64,000 nucleotides of DNA from assembly GCA_038503075.1 (NCBI GenBank), contig JBCAML010000008.1, positions 62,001 through 126,000 on the forward strand, read 5' to 3'. Shown here piece by piece: positions 45,760 to 57,615 of this stretch. Source of the stretch: Gyromitra esculenta (taxonomy: Eukaryota; Ascomycota; Pezizomycetes; Pezizales; Discinaceae). The notes below the pieces were generated by a model. That model made no database searches, had not been told where the DNA came from, and saw only the letters and a list, made by a program, of their open reading frames with translations. Every line of letters starts with the position of its first letter. Within the stretch, counting starts at the first letter, position 1. The position numbers and the translations under genes are program-made.

Positions 45760-46062
45760 TTAGGAGTCAGTAATCGATAAGATGATACAGCGCGAGAGCT
45801 CTAGCCTAGAGACGACTATAAGTAGCCGAATTGGAGAAGTCGAAGGACTGATGAGGTGGCGACAACTTACTGTAGTAGGACGTCCCCAAAACTTCCAAGC
45901 CTTAATCAAGAGAACAATAATTGCAGCTATTGCAGTCACTATCCCAATAACGATGCCAGCAACGTCCCCAGGGCGAAGAGCATTATTGCCATCATCCGGG
46001 TAATCAGACGATGTTCTGTCTCGTTGCTTGATTATATTTTCCGTTAAATCGATCATTGGCAT
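45760..46062 (-). CDS. Small single-pass membrane protein, unknown
   Basis: The frame from the ATG at 46062 encodes a polar N-terminus followed by one clear membrane helix (GIVIGIVTAIAAIIVLLIKA) and WKFWGRPTT. The arrangement, a short polar part and then DVAGIVIGI, resembles many small uncharacterised ascomycete proteins of the type SxGDIxAxxVGIGxG. A GTAAGT donor follows the membrane helix, so the real 3' end may differ: splicing to the TCTAG near 45807 would give a roughly 77-aa product. Function unknown. Confidence 0.42.
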   Translation of the reverse strand: MPMIDLTENIIKQRDRTSSDYPDDGNNALRPGDVAGIVIGIVTAIAAIIVLLIKAWKFWGRPTTVSCRHLISPSTSPIRLLIVVSRLELSRCIILSITDS

Positions 46063-48729
46063 AGGTAATTTTGAGGAGAAGAGAGATGTAAATATAAATA
46101 TTGTAGTAAATTCACAATCTTTTGTTTCACTTTCTAGGTTGTTTTTTTTCGTTGTTTTGTGTCGCGCAAAATCGTCGGCTTCTTCGTTGTGAATATATCA
46201 TTTTTAGAGAGCCCCGCAACTGCACCTTCTGTCCGCCAAGTGAAGTTCGCATCCCACCGTATTATATTTTAAGAGTGATTAATACCCTTCGTATCGCCCT
46301 CCGATCGCGCAGACATCCCTTTCAGAGCAAAAGTCTTAACTTTGAATCAACACTCATGCTGATCTATCGCCCTCTAGATGCCTACATGCAACTGTAATTC
46401 AAACGTCAACGGACATGGCAATGTGGTGGTGGAAGACAAGCCTTAGTAAGTCACTCTAGTGGATGAAGGGTAGTGCTTATTTTCAGACAAGCAATTCCGA
46501 AACAAAAAAGAAAGCGAAAAGAGAGGTTTTTGGGAGACCCAAGATGAGGGGCTCTGGACACCCCGGAAGTTTTACGAGGCTGTCGGCCCGAGAAGGAATA
46601 ATCCTGATCAGTTAAAGGTAGCTCCTGTGAACAAAAAATAGCTAACAAGCAACCCCGGATTTCTACTGGATCATTTAAAGACACACACCTCCTTGAATCC
46701 AGAGCCTAGTATAAAGCTGGGCCCACAAGACGGCACCTTGCGTGGGCATTTACATCAACTACAGGCTTAGGTACTGTGGGTTTTGTGAAAGCCGCTCAGA
46801 CTGCAAGCCTCATATTGGACGGAACACCTGATGGTGCACTACAAACAGCATTAGTTATCCTAGTAATGGAAACACCAGGAGACGATGCAGTAAACCTGCA
46901 GTAGCTTTCAGCAAATTAAGAATGGAAATTTTGAACTCATCTGTATAATCAACGAGCCGTCTCGGCAAATTTCTGATTGTAGGTCGTATGCACTCAAAAC
47001 ACTGGAACGCAGCAAGAATTGCCTGAAATCGATGAGTTTTAGTAATAACAGCTTTTAATTCGCTTGCGCCTTAATAGGTCCCAACTTGATTGGCCAGCCT
47101 CTAAGGCTTAGTAATATAGGATCTCCTTCTTATGATCGTAAACGAGAGGAGCAACATCTCTTACAGCTCGTTTTGCCGATTAGAATCGGCCGCAGAAAGC
47201 CTGAGGCTTTAACCCTTGTGAAACCGCAGAATATTTGTTTCAATCGGGTACACAGCAGGCCTGCAGGATCATTACCTGCCGTGGCTGCAGCAGCCACATC
47301 TAATAGCCAAGTTAGTGGTTCGCTGTGTGATACAATGTCTTAGTTTCCGCATGATGAACGTACCGCTTTCTTTCTAAAAAGTCACCTTTCCACATCTATC
47401 GAATATTGGTAGCCAATGTACGTAGTTTCCACAATAAATCAAACGATAACCCCTAAGTTGTAGGCAATTCACAGAGGATGCACATAACTTCTATGGTAGT
47501 GCAGGCAAACTAGAAGATCTAGAACATGTTTCATTCTGATAACGGTTCTTAGCTTGATCTCGTTCAACCGTGGTATCAGACTAACGGTTTAATTATAGTT
47601 AGCTTAAACTTGCTTCCCTCCTGGTTCTTCTTGCTTGCCTATATTCCCGGGTTTTGATCACCCATATACTATAACCACGAGCTGGTACGTGGTCGAACGA
47701 TATTGCATGCTTTAAACGGCTAGATTATATAAAGTTGAACTGTACATGTAGGCCTGTAATAAAGTTAGCTTGAGATGTTTTCCCTTTTTCTTCTACTCTA
47801 TTTCTTCAACTTAGGTTGTCGCTAACAGTTGAGCACCTATATATCCCTTTAGATCACCTACCTTACAGGTTGCCACTCACAATTTCATAGAGATTAACAT
47901 TACTAGCTGTAGAGTAATGGTAGGAATTTATATGGCGCCCGCTCGGATACTTTAGTATAAGAGGGAAATTTGAAAGTTATATTGATAAATTACTTAACAC
48001 CCACTGATGGCTTCTCCGCTTGCTCATTTCCCAAGTTTATGCCTTCCTCAAAAGAATAGGAACCCTATACTAAGCCAGTTATATATGATATACATACTAT
48101 TTGCAAATATGGCAGATTTACCAAGATCTGCCTTAGGAATTTAGAGCTGTATAATTACCTGAACTTATCTCCTTTGACAGTGCTCCCACGTGAAATTCAC
48201 TACGAGAAACTTGATCAGCCTAGACAGATTTTTATCGAAGGATTCGGAAGCGACCATCTATACTAATTAATGAACCTCACTCAAGAGCGAAATATCTCAA
48301 GATTGTTGTTTATTCATTAGGTACATTCAACCCGAAGGTTATGGTACTCTTAAAGTCCAAAATCAAAAATCGCAAAAAACAAGAAATATCTCAAGAGCTA
48401 CTAAGTGCCAAGAAGGTTAATTTAGAGATTAGAAATAATAATATCGTGTTGCTACACTGCAGAGCCGAAATTAGTTTAATATATATTGTATGTAACGGTA
48501 ACCTACTCGGTCCAGCACCTGACGTGACATGCACTCACCCTTGATAATACCACCACACTAAGTCTAACCCCATTTCTAGATCTCCAGCCATTCTTAATTC
48601 TTTTCCACTGTTTATTTCAATCCTCTCGCTCTTCTTCTCCATATTATCCCATCGCATTCCTTTCCTAGAAATTTCATCAGATCCCTAACCTGCATTAGCC
48701 CACCCTGTACTGCCGTCGAAAGCGCAGAT
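46063..48729. other. Gene-poor, AT-rich stretch
   Basis: About 2.7 kb without a supported gene. Frames are short and stop-rich, fitting decayed DNA. No transposon protein motifs were recognised. The last 150 bp are a CT-rich leader for the 48730 gene. Confidence 0.5.
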
Positions 48730-50067
48730 ATGAATTCGAAGAAATTTCCCCACGAAAACCTCGAGAAGCGTAAAGAAATCGCCGAAAAACGTGGACCTCC
48801 CCTCGATAATATCGAAAACTATAGAATTTCACAAAGGATCCGGGGAAAATATCCCGCAATCACAATAGTCAACACCCCTATCGGGGCTCATGGTGCTCTT
48901 CCAAACATACCTACCAAAGCCACACCTGTGCTTGAAGCCCAGAAATATACCAAAATAGAAACTAACAAAACTCATGCTAGCCCAACACATACACATGATG
49001 GCTCAATGGATGGGGAAGGGAAAATATCTACCCAACCACTGATCAAAGCCTCCACGTTTAACTACGTCGAAAATCGTCGAGAGCTCGACCGAGATGTAAA
49101 CTCGAAAGGGTTTTCACATCTGAGAATGACCTTATTTAGATCTGACATCTACAACCGAAACCGGGTCTTAGCCAGGAAGTTTGAGATTTGGGGGAACAAG
49201 ATGGTCGAAGTTCCAGATGAAGTTGGCCAGAAATTCTGGGATGATTCTATGAACTTGTACCCAGGCCTCCCAGAGTCTACACAAGCTTCCTGGGCTATGA
49301 GTAACAATTGTGCCTTGGAAGAGAGTGAGGGTGAAAATTCGGCACATGGCGACGGGACTCATCGCCTGATCGAATACCGGGACTTAGGAATTAGATATAG
49401 CTTCCAGTTTTACAGAGGTATCTACACATGGCACGTTAGATATTTGAATAGCGAGTTAAATTCAAGTTCGATGGCCAAATTTCGCCCTCAAAGTTCCACC
49501 TCCGAGCAAAAAATGGCACATCCATTCTATACAAACATGCTAATTCCTCAAACAAACTGGGACTTTGTAAGCTGTGAGGCCCTCGCGAAAAATTCCTGGG
49601 GACAATTCCATAAAGGTTGTTCTCATGGCCATTTCCGTGTCAATATCTATGTGGATACGATGCAATGCAGGGGCCAACACACGATACCCACAATGAATAA
49701 TAAATATGCCGTGGATCTAGAGCCCCTCTATGGGCCGCACGCGAAGTTCATCTCTCATCGAGTTTGTGGACATGCATTCCTAGTAGATTTATTTCGCGTC
49801 ATGAGGGGATGCGTGGATGGGAAAAACGGTATGGAACCTGAAGACTGGCAGTGTCTTAGTGAGGTTTTGTGGAACGAGAATGAAATTTCCGAGAAGTCTA
49901 GGGTACACTTAGGGAATAGCTATAACTATGGGATGCTCAAAACTCGGGGGAAAATCAGAACCATGATAGTGGAAACAGCGTGGTTCAGTGATGGAAGCGA
50001 CTATGTCTGGCTTTTGCCGACCAAGAAGGATTGCCTTGGGGGAGATAATCTGGATTCTGAAACCTGA
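48730..50067 (+). CDS. Single-exon orphan protein of 445 aa
   Basis: An intact 445-codon frame from an ATG at 48730, after a CT-rich leader. I recognise no family. The N-terminal 120 residues look disordered and basic. From about residue 120 the protein looks globular, with many aromatic residues (YSFQFYRGIYTWHVRYLN, TNWDFVSCEALAKNSWGQF) and several His and Cys (KGCSHGHFRVNIYV, ISHRVCGHAFLVDLF) that could coordinate metal or form disulfides. It ends IVETAWFSDGSDYVWLLP. There is no signal peptide or membrane segment. It stands alone between gene-poor flanks, which with the lack of introns fits a lineage-specific or transferred gene. Its length makes a chance frame very unlikely. Confidence 0.7.
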   Translation: MNSKKFPHENLEKRKEIAEKRGPPLDNIENYRISQRIRGKYPAITIVNTPIGAHGALPNIPTKATPVLEAQKYTKIETNKTHASPTHTHDGSMDGEGKISTQPLIKASTFNYVENRRELDRDVNSKGFSHLRMTLFRSDIYNRNRVLARKFEIWGNKMVEVPDEVGQKFWDDSMNLYPGLPESTQASWAMSNNCALEESEGENSAHGDGTHRLIEYRDLGIRYSFQFYRGIYTWHVRYLNSELNSSSMAKFRPQSSTSEQKMAHPFYTNMLIPQTNWDFVSCEALAKNSWGQFHKGCSHGHFRVNIYVDTMQCRGQHTIPTMNNKYAVDLEPLYGPHAKFISHRVCGHAFLVDLFRVMRGCVDGKNGMEPEDWQCLSEVLWNENEISEKSRVHLGNSYNYGMLKTRGKIRTMIVETAWFSDGSDYVWLLPTKKDCLGGDNLDSET

Positions 50068-53008
50068 TCCAACTCTGAAAGAAGGGGGGAGTGTTTAATT
50101 CGCACTCTCAGCCGTTCCTCTACTGGAGGAATCAATGGGGTGGCTTGTGCATCACAAGTCAAGAGAGGGAGGAGCAAGTTACTCTCGTGATGATGTTACT
50201 TTCACAAAGGTTATTTTGAGTTTCTAAGACGTTCTAGATTTATTGGAATAAGAACCCAGTGTTTGCTTGTTTGTTTGGTACTTTTAAATAAATAACCAAA
50301 CGTTTCGAAACTGGAAGCCTGATGATAATTTTCTGAGATCTACCGCTCCCGATATATACACTGTTTCTTCTCATATCACATCCTTATAGAGGTGCACAGG
50401 ACCTCCCTTTGAGCCATTTTCCATATAAAACCAATGTCGTGCTTAGTGGATCTAAGTGTTTTTGGAATTTTGGATGGCACTAGAGTTATTCATCTAAGTC
50501 AAGCAGGAATCGAATGATACTTCATGATTCAAAATTAACTATACACCCTTAAATGTCTCATCCCAGAGAGAGAGAGAAATCTTCGCAACGCGTATAGTCG
50601 CCACGGCCATAAGCAGCAGGAACAAGCTTTGAACCCGATAACCTGGGATGAACCATCATGCACTGGTGATGATATTGCCGGCGGGAGAACCGGGAATGGT
50701 TCTTAAGTCCGAATTACCAACCGCAGCTGCGACAGCGCGGCGAGATGCCAAGTGAACCATTTCCGACGCCACTGGTATAGGTGTACGCCATGATGGATAT
50801 ATGTGTATATATATGTACATGTACATGCAATTCTGGAATGCTTCGATCTATGTATACATGTAGCTGGAACCACATGGCATTGGTACGTACATGTAGGCAG
50901 AGTATGTCTTATACCTGAGCTATACATAGCCTTTGTCTCAGACTTTTACTTTTTCAAGACCAGTGCCCAGAGATTCTAGACGTCAAGAGTCAAGACCCCC
51001 CGATATACCGTACTGCCCCAACGCCGCCCCCAGTACTTCAACTCCATACACTGAACCAATAAATAATTTTTAAAAATGCAGCAAAATCATCACTCAGCGC
51101 TCACTAGTACGGTGCCGTTTGCCGCTTGCATACCCGTGCGGATACCGGAGTATGGCGGTCCGTGGGTCTGTCAGGTCCTTATCTAGGTCCTTCCTCATCC
51201 GGGAAATCGGGATGCGGGACATGAATTCGGGAATCAGGAGAGTATTTAAGGAATATATACATGTATCCATCTATGTGGAACAGCGAAGGCTCTATGCAAC
51301 GATGGATGAGTCATCTTCTAGGAGAGTGATGACGGTGGTGATGATGGCGGTTGTAGATTAGGGTTAGGGTTGAGCGTCATCAGTTATCACTCATGCAGCG
51401 AAGCGAGTGCTGCTGCTGTGATCTTGAGACTCGGAAGAGGACGCTCACCCAGCACTCCCTTTAGACCGTGTTACCCCGAGCGTAATGGCTGTGGCTGTGG
51501 CTGGACTGGGCTGTGGCGTTGGTGCTGGTGGGTGCTGGCGGATACTGGCACAGAGCTGTGTCACGACAATATGGATATCGTTTCCCTTTTCTTATACTTC
51601 AGCACAATCCTCACCGCCGCTCGCGTCGTGCTCCAAAGCTATTTACCCATTTAGCTATGGTGGAGATTCTGGATAGTAGTGGGAAGGCTACCAATCATCT
51701 GCTGAAAAATAGGAGTTTGTGCTTTGCTCCAGTCTATCCAATCCGTCCAGCCCAGCCCAGCCCAGCCCAGTCGCTGCGGGTCTCCAGTTGTATGTTCTAC
51801 CATCTCAGACCAAACATGCATACCATAGAAGCAGAGATGATCTACCGGGCAATGCAGCCGGGGGCCTGGTGGCGGGCGAGAAATGCAGGGACAACCTACA
51901 CTCCACCTATTATCTATTTTTTATTTATTTTTATTTTAGGAAGATCAACGTTTGACAGCTGTGGGAGGCGATCGGGTTCCTACCAAGCTTTTTTATTTTT
52001 TTTTCTTTTCTTACTGGCAGATCGGGTCAGTGAGCCGTTTACGGCGGATGTTGCGGGTCCTTTAGGATTTTTTTCTGGGGGAAGATGGCGGGCAGGGTTG
52101 GATATTACGGGATGAGGGGTGGCGATGGGGGATGGGGGACGAGATGGTTATTTTGTTTGTATGTGTTTGTTTCCACCCGTTCCAGAGCCGTGATGCCCGT
52201 TTGCTCGGGATCCAACAAGCGAGAGAATACGGTATATAGCCATCGGGCATTACATAACCCGGGCCGTCCCCTTCGGACTGACACACTCGCCAAAGCACAT
52301 CACGCGACGCGATATAGCCAGCGAGCGCCGCGGGGGGACGCGGCGCTATCTACTATCTGCTCTATCTGTCTATCTATCGCAGACGGGGGTGCAGCGAATA
52401 GAGCGCGGACCGGGTGATTGTTATCGCGCGTACCAGACCCGAGCACGCCGTTTGGCTTGGCGGGTTCCTGATTGTTTGCTGTGTATGGGTATATGTATGT
52501 CACCTGTGATGGAGGGTGCTGTAGTGTACTGTGTAGATATCGGTAGTGCAGTGCAGTGCAGCGCAATGCATATGCGGACGGCGTTGGGGGCGACGGAGGG
52601 AGAGAGTTGGGTAATGTTCAGTTTCTACCGGCAGCAACACGCATATTGGTTCGCCATGGGGCCATCTCGAAACAAAACGACGAACGGCGAAGGCAGAGGC
52701 AGAGGCAGAGGGAAAAAGCAGGAATACGGTAGGCAGGATGAGTTGTCTGGCACCAACGCATTGGATGATTTCCAATTCCTGTTTTCATTTATTGTTCTTT
52801 CTCTTTCCTTCTGCTCACTTCCTTCGTCTGCTCGTTTTCTGCCTGCTTGGGATTCCAGCCGATTTGCTGCTGGGACTGGGCGAATGATAGCCAGATACAG
52901 GCCTTCATGGGCCAGAACGAGTATCCTCAAGCGGGTGCACTAACACGAGAGAGGGAAGGAATGGGACAATTCCCCTCCCGGTGAATTCACTCTATACCTA
53001 GCATCTAT

Positions 53009-53009
<1 letters not shown>

Positions 53010-53043
<34 letters not shown>

Positions 53044-53044
53044 G
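53010..53044 (+). repeat. CTGT tetranucleotide microsatellite
   Basis: Between eight and nine perfect CTGT units. Confidence 0.9.
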
Positions 53045-53861
53045 CGGTCTGCTCGCGTGGTTTGTCTATGTTACCGTGCTGTCTCTTTGCTTTTTCCCAA
53101 TTGCTTATTCCTTCAACCTCCCGACGCGTTTTTGGGGTGTGCCGGGAAGGAGAAGGAGAAAAAAGTAAATACGGCAAAGCGTTTATTTCAATCGGGTTGA
53201 CGTTTCGATCCCCGTCGTTTCTATTTATGTTTTCTTCAGACTCTCAGCGTTTCGGACTGTACCGTCCGTGGGTTATTCAAGCACATGTAGTTTGTTGTAT
53301 GTCTGTCGTTCCAGCAGCCAACTGGGATCCTGGCAGCAGAGGAGAGACGGTCGCGGCTGTGTGCTACATGCTACGGAGTGATGCTGGTGGTGGCGGCGGC
53401 GCGTGGCTATCGTCCACCACCTTTTATTTACCTACTCTGCTAACTTGGACTCTCCCTTCCCTTTGCATCTACATACATCCATCAAACAGACAGCATCACG
53501 CCTCTCAGCTCGGGTGCTTGTCGTTTCTCCATCCAGCTCAATCTCGCGTTTGTTCTATTCAGTGATTGTGCATAGAGTGCCAGTGCCAGTGCCAGTGCCA
53601 GGCCAGTGTCCGTTGCTGTTGCGTCATCTGCCAGTGGCGGCGGTCTTGGAGATCCGACAGATATCCGACATCCATCCAGCACAGCTTCAATTCCAGTTCT
53701 CTGCGTAAAGAGAGAGAGCTGCACGGTGTCGTGAGATCCCACTGGCCAGAGAGGGCAGCGAGCGGACGGGTGGAAGAAGTCCCGTCAAAAGTGGAAGCTG
53801 GAAAAAGAAAAGAAAAATATAGTAGAGCCACTCACCGCCTTCCTCCTGCCTGCTCGCACTC

Positions 53862-53970
53862 GCACTCCCTCACTCCCTCACTCCCTCTGGCCTGCTCCTA
53901 CTCCTCCTCCCCTCCTCCCTCTCCCTCTCCCTCTCCCTCTCCCCCTCCCCCTCACTCCCACACACCTCCA
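53862..53970 (+). repeat. Pyrimidine-rich CTCCCT tract next to the start codon
   Basis: Almost pure C/T sequence in repeated CTCCCT and CCTCCC units ends about 30 bp before the ATG at 54001. CT-rich tracts at transcription starts are common in highly expressed fungal genes. It may be part of the promoter or leader. Confidence 0.6.
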
Positions 53971-54000
53971 TACTGGTGCTCGAGTGACCCCCCCAAAATC

Positions 54001-57000
54001 ATGTCGTCGTTGCCACCTTCCTCTCCGCCCTACAAAGACCCCATCCCCGTGACTACCCCAGAAAAGGTCCTCCTCTACACGCGCTATGCCTACCCGCTCG
54101 CCCTGTTTGTCTTCTTCCTCGTCTCCCTCGCCTGGTGGGGAATCGAGACGTCGCAGTCATCGAGACCGTCGCCGCCTTCGGTGAGTGGCATCTACAACAA
54201 CAGCCGTCGAAATCGCAGGAAGAAGGATACTAACAATGGTGTCAACGGTACGACACATGGGCGCGAGGGTCTGTTTACTAGAATCGCTGGACGCTTTCCC
54301 GGTGGCACTGCGGCCAAGAGCAAGAAGGGCACTGATGACAAGTTGACGCCTACGAGGAAGGCTGCCTTCAATTGGTTGTTGGTTGGCATAATCATCACTT
54401 TTGTGGGGAACTCAGGGAACGTGATCTTGCACGCGTTGACGAGCCACTGGTGGTGCGGTCAAGCTTATGTTGTAAGTCCCTACATTTTTTTTTGTTTTTT
54501 TTTATTTTTTATTTTTTATTTTTTCTACTTGGATGGGGCTTTGGGAATGCTGATTGGGACGGGGATGCGCCACAGATATGCACGGTTTCGCTGCTGTTTA
54601 TATATGCTCTTATGCTCATCTCACAAATCGACAACAACCTCTACCCCACGCTACCGCACCTTGCGACCTGGATCTTTGGCCTCTGCGGCGAGTCTGTCCT
54701 CCTCGCTGCCGAAATCGTAAAGTACCAGGAAGACCTCGAGAATCACGACAAGAACCCCGCTGCCCCGAGCGCGCTCAAGAAGAAACATGCCGGTCTCTTT
54801 GTTGGGAGCTGGGAGATCGTGGATCTATCCATTGACGTCTTGCGATTGTTCCTGCTCCTGCTCCTCGTCGGCCTCTATATCATCCTTGTGATCGCGCCGA
54901 AATCCCCAGTGGAAGACACGGACTCGGAGGAGACGACCCCACTGCTCAGCGGCGCAGCATCGCCCTCGGGATCCGGGCCGGATTATGGCGCAAGCAGCAA
55001 GAATGGCGTGTCATCGCTGGACGAACCAGCGGGATGGGCGAGGAAGATGACGCTCACGAAGCAGAGCTGGTGGGAATATCTACGCGGATATACGATTTTC
55101 TTCCCATACTTGTGGCCGAGCAAGGACCGGAGACTGCAAGTGTTGATGGTGATTTGCTTCGTGTTGGTGATTCTGCAGCGTGGGGTGAACGTATTGGTAC
55201 CGAACCAGTTGGGGAAGATTACGGATATCCTGCGCGAAGGGAAAGACGATCGGCTCCCCTGGGAACAGATCGTACTTTACATTGGATATCGCTTCCTTCA
55301 AGGTAATATGGGTGTCCTTGGTGCGCTGAGAAGCGCCCTCTGGATCCCAATTGGACAGTACTCGTATCAGGCCCTATCTACCTCTGCGTTCGAACATGTT
55401 CACTCGTTATCACTCGATTTCCATCTTGGCAAGAAAACTGGTGAGGTGCTCAGCGCTCTAAGTAAAGGGAATGCAATCAATACTTTCCTAGAGCAAGTGT
55501 CGTTCCAGGTAGTTCCTATGCTTGTTGACCTCGGTGTTGCAATCGGTTATTTCTGGTACAAGTTTGATGCGTGAGTTATTTACCCTCCCCCCCAAAACCT
55601 CACTTCACCGCTGACTAAGCTATATAGCTACTTTGCCCTTATTGTCGCGGTCGTGACATTCTGCTACCTTTACATTACAGTTCGGATGGCTCAATGGCGC
55701 GCTGATATCCGTCGTGAAATGGTTAACAAGTCTCGCGAAGAAGACGCCGTCAAGAACGACTCGATGATAGCCTACGAGACAGTGAAATACTTCAATGCCG
55801 AAGCATACGAGTTTGAACGATACCGGTCCGCAGTTCGTGCGTACCAGAGGGCCGAAAACAAGGTGCTATTGAGCTTGAATGTGATGAACGTTACGCAAAA
55901 CTTGGTGTTTACGATTGGATTAGTTATTTCTTGCTTTTTGAGTGCATGGCAGGTTACAAGCGGACAGGCATCTGTTGGAAAGTTCGTGGCGTTGTTGGCG
56001 TATTTAGCGCAGTTGCAGGGCCCGTTGAATTTCTTTGGGACTTTTTATAGGAGTATTCAGAGCTCTATGATTAATTCTGAAAGGATGCTGGAGTTGGTGA
56101 GTTTTCCGATCCCCCCAGCCCATCGTCTGGGATTGAGATGCTGAGAGTGGTGATTAGTTCAAAGAGAAACCTACCGTGGTTGATTCTCCGACTGCTAAAA
56201 AGATGGGACCATGCACTGGTGAAATTGCCTTCAAAGATGTACACTTCTCTTACGATCACCGCAAGCCCGCTCTTCGCGGTCTCGACTTTCTTTGCAAACC
56301 TGGCACAACGACTGCGTTTGTTGGTGAGAGCGGTGGTGGCAAGACTACTGTTCTACGTCTTTTATTCCGGTTCTACAATGTGCAGCAGGGGTCCATCGAG
56401 GTTGATGGTATGGATGTCCGTGATATCACTATTGACTCACTCCGCCAGAACATCGGTGTTGTCCCGCAAGATACCGTCCTGTTCAACGAGACCGTTATGT
56501 ATAACCTGAAATACGCCAATCCCGACGCCACCGACGAGATGGTCTACGAAGCATGCCGAGCCGCTAGCATCCACGATAAAGTCATGTCCTTCCCCGACAA
56601 ATACGAGACGAGAGTAGGTGAACGCGGACTGCGACTTTCAGGCGGTGAGAAACAGCGTGTTGCAATCGCACGAACAATCCTCAAGAACCCGAAAATCATC
56701 CTACTGGACGAAGCAACAGCGGCACTAGACTCGGAGACTGAGCAACACATCCAAGCGGCACTCAAGGAACTTACCCGGGGTCGAACCACCCTTGTCATCG
56801 CACATAGACTCTCGACCATCACGCAAGCCAACCAGATCTTATGTCTTCACGAAGGCAAAGTAATCGAAGCTGGCACCCACGAGGAACTACTCGCTAAGGG
56901 CGAGCGCTACGCTATGATGTGGCGTAAACAGATTCGCGCGGAACAAAAGAAAGCGAAGCTCGAAGACCCCGAATCCGAAGAAGAGGAAATCGACCCATTG

Positions 57001-57615
57001 ATCGACCTCACTCCATCACATCCTTCAAAGGAGCATGAGCAGTTTGACCGTGCGAGTGAATTCACCGCAGATCAGGAACCAGAGATATTGGTTCCCGAGA
57101 TCGCCGTGGCTCCTCCAGTGCCTACGCGTGCTGGACCGTCTAGCATGATCTTTGATGTTACGCCAAAAACTGTGGCAGCGCGGTCGCTCCCGTCTCGTAG
57201 AGAGAATAGGAATACTACGCCTGTTAGTTCGCCGGTTTCGTCACCGGTGAGCTCACCATCGCGGAAAGGGAAGGAAGCGGAAACGCTGAGAAGGAGTGGA
57301 AGTGCTGCTACTACAGCTAGTGGAAGCGGCAACGGCAAGTGGAGCGCAAGGGGCCTGAGAAAGGCGTTGAGTATGAAAGGGAAGGGAACAGTGCTGCATA
57401 GGAGGTCGTTGAGTAGCAGTAATCTTCTCGGAGGAGGTTCTGGAAGTGGTGCAAGTGGTGCTGGCGCTGGTGGAGCTGGTGCTGGAGCTGGCGGTGCTGG
57501 AGCTGGCGGTGCTGGAGCTGGCGGTGCTGGCGCTGGTGGCAGTGGCGCTGGTGGCAGTGGCAGTGTTGCTGGGAGTGAGAGGGGTAGCACGAGGGGTAGC
57601 ATGAGGGGTATTTAG
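54001..57615 (+). CDS. hmt1: Hmt1-type half ABC transporter, vacuolar
   Basis: Predicted 1130-aa ABCB-type half transporter like S. pombe Hmt1, which sits in the vacuole membrane and confers heavy-metal tolerance. Exons are 54001-54471, 54576-55570, 55628-56096 and 56158-57615; introns are 104, 57 and 61 bp. An N-terminal membrane domain (hydrophobic segments near residues 28-48, 125-145, 158-178 and 245-268) precedes the core transmembrane domain (from about residue 345, with IAYETVKYFNAEAYE). The ATPase domain has Walker A GESGGGKT (about 701-708), signature LSGGEKQR (about 805-812), Walker B IILLDEA (about 825-831) and the switch His of VIAHRLST (about 861). The C-terminal extension of about 230 residues is low-complexity and ends in Gly/Ala repeats. 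Transport substrate is inferred from the family. Confidence 0.93.
57456..57564 (+). repeat. Coding minisatellite, 15-bp unit
   Basis: Three perfect copies of GCTGGAGCTGGCGGT (57481-57525) sit within flanking degenerate copies. They encode (Ala-Gly-Ala-Gly-Gly) repeats at the C-terminus of the Hmt1-like transporter. Exact 15-bp periodicity keeps the frame whatever the copy number. Confidence 0.9.

Larger units (their letters stand above)
50068..54000. other. Long non-coding upstream region of the Hmt1-like gene
   Basis: About 3.9 kb without a supported coding gene. It contains low-complexity DNA: a CTGT microsatellite (53010-53044), GTGCCA repeats (near 53579-53606) and a long CTCCCT tract just before the Hmt1-like start codon. 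Open frames of up to 200 codons near 51513-52943 have biased composition, overlap one another on both strands and show no domain. It may be a long 5' leader plus promoter. Confidence 0.5.

Noticed and set aside
51356..51375. Single TTAGGGTTAGGG at 51.36 kb (and a similar one near 59287)
   Set aside because: Two tandem units are expected by chance or as common short motifs. They are not part of an array or inverted repeat.
51513..52115. Plus-strand 200-codon frame and overlapping frames up to 52943
   Set aside because: Low-complexity, overlapping frames on both strands, no domain and no splice logic. Treated as non-coding upstream DNA.
57072..57602. Minus-strand Pro/Ala-rich frame of 176 codons
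   Set aside because: Antisense of the Gly/Ala minisatellite tail of the Hmt1-like transporter.
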